This document shows positions 61,780 through 64,000 of a DNA stretch of 64,000 bases, one piece after another. Every line of letters begins with the position of its first letter. The first letter of the stretch is position 1. The notes under the pieces were generated by a model, which was given only the letters and a program-made list of their open reading frames with translations, did no database searches and was not told where the DNA came from. The DNA is taken from positions 111,555 to 175,554 of the forward strand of contig RWJK01001577.1 in NCBI GenBank assembly GCA_004335835.1. Reading direction: 5' to 3'. Made by a program: the position numbers and the translations under genes. This DNA comes from Scenedesmus sp. ARA3 (Eukaryota > Chlorophyta > Chlorophyceae > Sphaeropleales > Scenedesmaceae).

Positions 61780-63837
61780 ATGGTAAACCATACACCAACG
61801 TTGTTGGTTCTGTGTGTTCATGCTGCTGCGCTTGCAGGTGTCAAGTCCCTGCATCTGAACTGCAGCTCGCACACCCACCCTGGCAGCAAGCTGACAATTG
61901 GTGTACCACTTGCAAGCAACTGCAGCAGCCGGGCTATCATGGCTGCATCTATGGCAGAAGACGTTGCTGAGCAGCTAGCGCGTCATGGAAAAGGCGTGAG
62001 CTTCAATCCAGATGCAGCTATCCCATGCCAGCATGCGGAGGGGCAGCTTCAGGAGAAAGGCCGTGCTGGCGTCATAGGCGCATTGCTGTACTTCTGCTCC
62101 TGCAATGTGCACTTTTTGAACACAATCATCCAAGATGTTTGGCTACCAGCTGAATCCGGCAGCAGGATCGACACAGCCGTGGTGTACATCGGTGGCAATG
62201 CGGATGTGACCTTGACTTCAGCGCTCGTCACGGGCAACAATGCTAGTACTGCTGTAGCCGTTGGTGGCCACGCTTGGCTGACCGTGGAGAGCTCAAACTT
62301 CACACAGAACACCGGTGATCCTGGCGGTGCCATCTTCAGCCTTGGCAGCACCGTATTGAACATCACCAACACGTCATTTACAGAGAATCACAGCCGCGAC
62401 TTGGGCGGAGCACTGGCGCTGATGCTGTGCTCCCGGGTATCAGTCAGCAGCAGAAGCTTCCACATGAACAGCGCTATCCAAGCTGGAGGTGCCGTGTATG
62501 CAAGCGGTGAAGTGATGCTGATGATGAACAGCTCTACACTGCAGCACAACAGTGCAGGATCTGGAGGGGCGATTTGGTTAGATATCCTGTCTGTCCTGCG
62601 TCTTGAAGGCGCCAACGTCACCAACAACACAGCGAAAGAATCAAGCAATGGTGGTGGCATGGGTGGAGGGCTGGTTTTGATGTATGAAACAGCCCTTCAC
62701 CTCTCACAGTCTGTTGTTGCAGCAAACATGGCAGAGCGGGGCGGCGGTGTCTTTTTGGACTCGACCATCGTCTTCAATGCAAAAGAGCTGAACAGCAGCG
62801 TAGTAGGCAACACAGCAATAGGCGCAGGCAATGACCTCTCCACTAACCCAACGTCGCTGGAAGTGGTGGGCAGCCGCTACATCAGCCGCTTTGTCGCCGG
62901 CTCTGACGAGGATGCTGGGCTGCTGCCAGTGCGGCTGCGCTTGAGTGGTCACAACGGCCTCATCCCATGCGGGTTTCAGCGCGTCGAGGCATACTGGCAA
63001 AGCTCGCTTCCCGGCACAGCGTCAGGTTGCCAGCTGCCGTTTGATGAATGTGCAGGCAGTGCTGGCATTGCAGTGCCCAAACAAATTGTGATGTCACTGC
63101 GAAACGGCACCGTGAACTTTGCCCTGAGGTTTCGTCAGCCGCCAGGGAATCACACCATCGTGTTCAAGGCCGTGCATAAGGACAACTGGCCTGCTGTCAC
63201 CGCCAATATCACTGTCAATGTGCGCGCCTGTGAGCCTGGGGAGCGAGAGGTAGGTGCTGACGCGGTCGACACTGCTGCAAACTGTATCTGAACCCAGCTG
63301 CGTCCATGTTAGTAACACAATATCACATGTCATATGTGCAAGGCTTACACTGAACTGCTTCATGGTACGTTCTGGCAAAGCATAGTGCATGCAGTGCCCA
63401 TGGGCAAGCTGTCCTGCATGTCAGATGTGCAGTGTATGTGCAACCTGTATGCATCGATGCGTGAAATCACGCACAGCAACAGTGCTACCAAGCAGCCAAG
63501 CACGTGGGTGAATTGTCAGCTCACATGCACCGCCAGGCTGTGCTGGACCTGGCTTACGCTGATGCTTTGCCTACCCTGTCATCAGTGCTGCTCACAACCT
63601 TTGGCTGCGCACACAGTGATAGCATAGTGAGCTGCTGTTTGTGCATGCTCTGCCACTGCAGGTGAAACCTGGCGTTTGTGAGTCGTGCGCGCCAGGCAGT
63701 TTCAGCTTTGTGGCTCTAAACAGCAGCGAGACTTGCACAGAATGCCGACGGGACCGTGCAAAGTGCCCTGGCGGGAATGTAACTTTGTCTGAGCCAGGTT
63801 GGTGGCAGACGTCCCTTATATCTGGCCAGATGCACAG
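61780..63837 (+). CDS. secreted beta-helix (Pmp-like) protein with cysteine-rich module, 3' part outside window
   Basis: Exons seen: about 61780-63249 and 63662-63837 (phase 0 then 2); more exons lie beyond the window. The ATG at 61780 opens a signal-peptide-like stretch (MVNHTPTLLVLCVHAAALAG); alternatively an intron ends at 61837 and the true start is upstream. The body has GGAIF, GGALAL, GGAVYASG, GGAIWLD and GGGVFLD boxes alternating with FTQN, FTEN and VTNN motifs, the signature of Pmp/right-handed beta-helix repeats. Many N-x-S/T sites fit a glycosylated extracellular protein. The next exon is a cysteine-rich module (CESCAPGSFSF, CTECRRDRAKCPGG), as in GCC2/GCC3-type ectodomains. Such large cell-surface proteins are common in green algae; role unknown. 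Confidence 0.75.
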
Positions 63838-63928
63838 GTGCGCACTGGTTTTGCAGAAGCAACACTCTGCTAGCCGCGACAGAATGCACAACGCAACATG
63901 TCCAGCCCGCAAAGGTCAGACATGAACA

Positions 63929-63937
63929 CTGCTGTGG

Positions 63938-64000
<63 letters not shown>
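63929..64000 (+). repeat. CAA/CAG trinucleotide run at window end
   Basis: Begins as GCAACA units and turns into pure CAG, continuing off the right edge; intronic on the current model. Confidence 0.9.

Overview
The window is nuclear DNA from a green alga (Chlorophyta; the CAG/CTG-saturated exons and intron style suggest a chlorophycean such as a Sphaeropleales or volvocine relative, but the genus cannot be fixed from sequence alone). Evidence: intron-dense genes with GT-AG junctions, plastid transit-peptide-like N-termini, plant-type families (CBM20 protein, SIP-type aquaporin, plastid FAD oxidoreductase), TGTAA polyadenylation-like signals, and long Ala/Gln/Ser runs from CAG/GCA triplets. 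No bacterial operons, CRISPR arrays, rRNA or tRNA genes were seen. One 50-base assembly gap (N) lies at 16543-16592.

Layout, left to right: a CBM20 starch-binding protein (minus, runs off the left edge); a C3HC4 RING protein (minus) head-to-head with a PGAP1/lipase-like alpha/beta hydrolase (plus); a 2.9 kb intergenic stretch with a roughly 150-bp tandem repeat; a plastid-type cytochrome P450 (plus); a repeat-bearing gap region; a plastid FAD amine-oxidase/desaturase-like enzyme (minus) head-to-head with an intronless Lys/Ala-rich nuclear-type protein (plus); a SIP-type aquaporin (minus) head-to-head with a HAD phosphatase fused to a SAM-methyltransferase-like domain (plus); a protein with a zinc/HNH-like DHMPPNK domain (plus); a two-RRM RNA-binding protein (minus); a P58IPK/DNAJC3-like TPR-J co-chaperone (minus) head-to-head with an NKAP-family RS protein (plus); a large membrane protein with an acidic tail (plus); and the 5' part of a secreted beta-helix (Pmp-like) protein with a cysteine-rich module (plus, runs off the right edge). 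I rebuilt exon chains by hand; in nearly every gene the splice phases close exactly, which supports the models.

The outstanding signal is architectural. In at least eight of these genes, exon edges are tandemly 'stuttered': truncated copies of the first 30-100 bases of an exon, usually with the acceptor AG, lie in the preceding intron, and copies of the last 30-110 bases, with the donor GT, lie in the following intron. Final coding exons have decayed copies downstream of the stop codon. Offsets between acceptor-side copies fall mostly between about 95 and 146 bp in unrelated genes. In the NKAP gene almost every junction is multiplied (up to seven copies). In the HAD gene two copies are complete 72-nt phase-1 cassettes that could be spliced in-frame, and in the P450 gene the heme-cysteine exon has a copy whose acceptor AG has become AA. 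This looks like a recurrent local process that multiplies splice junctions and lengthens introns; whether it has a regulatory role is open.
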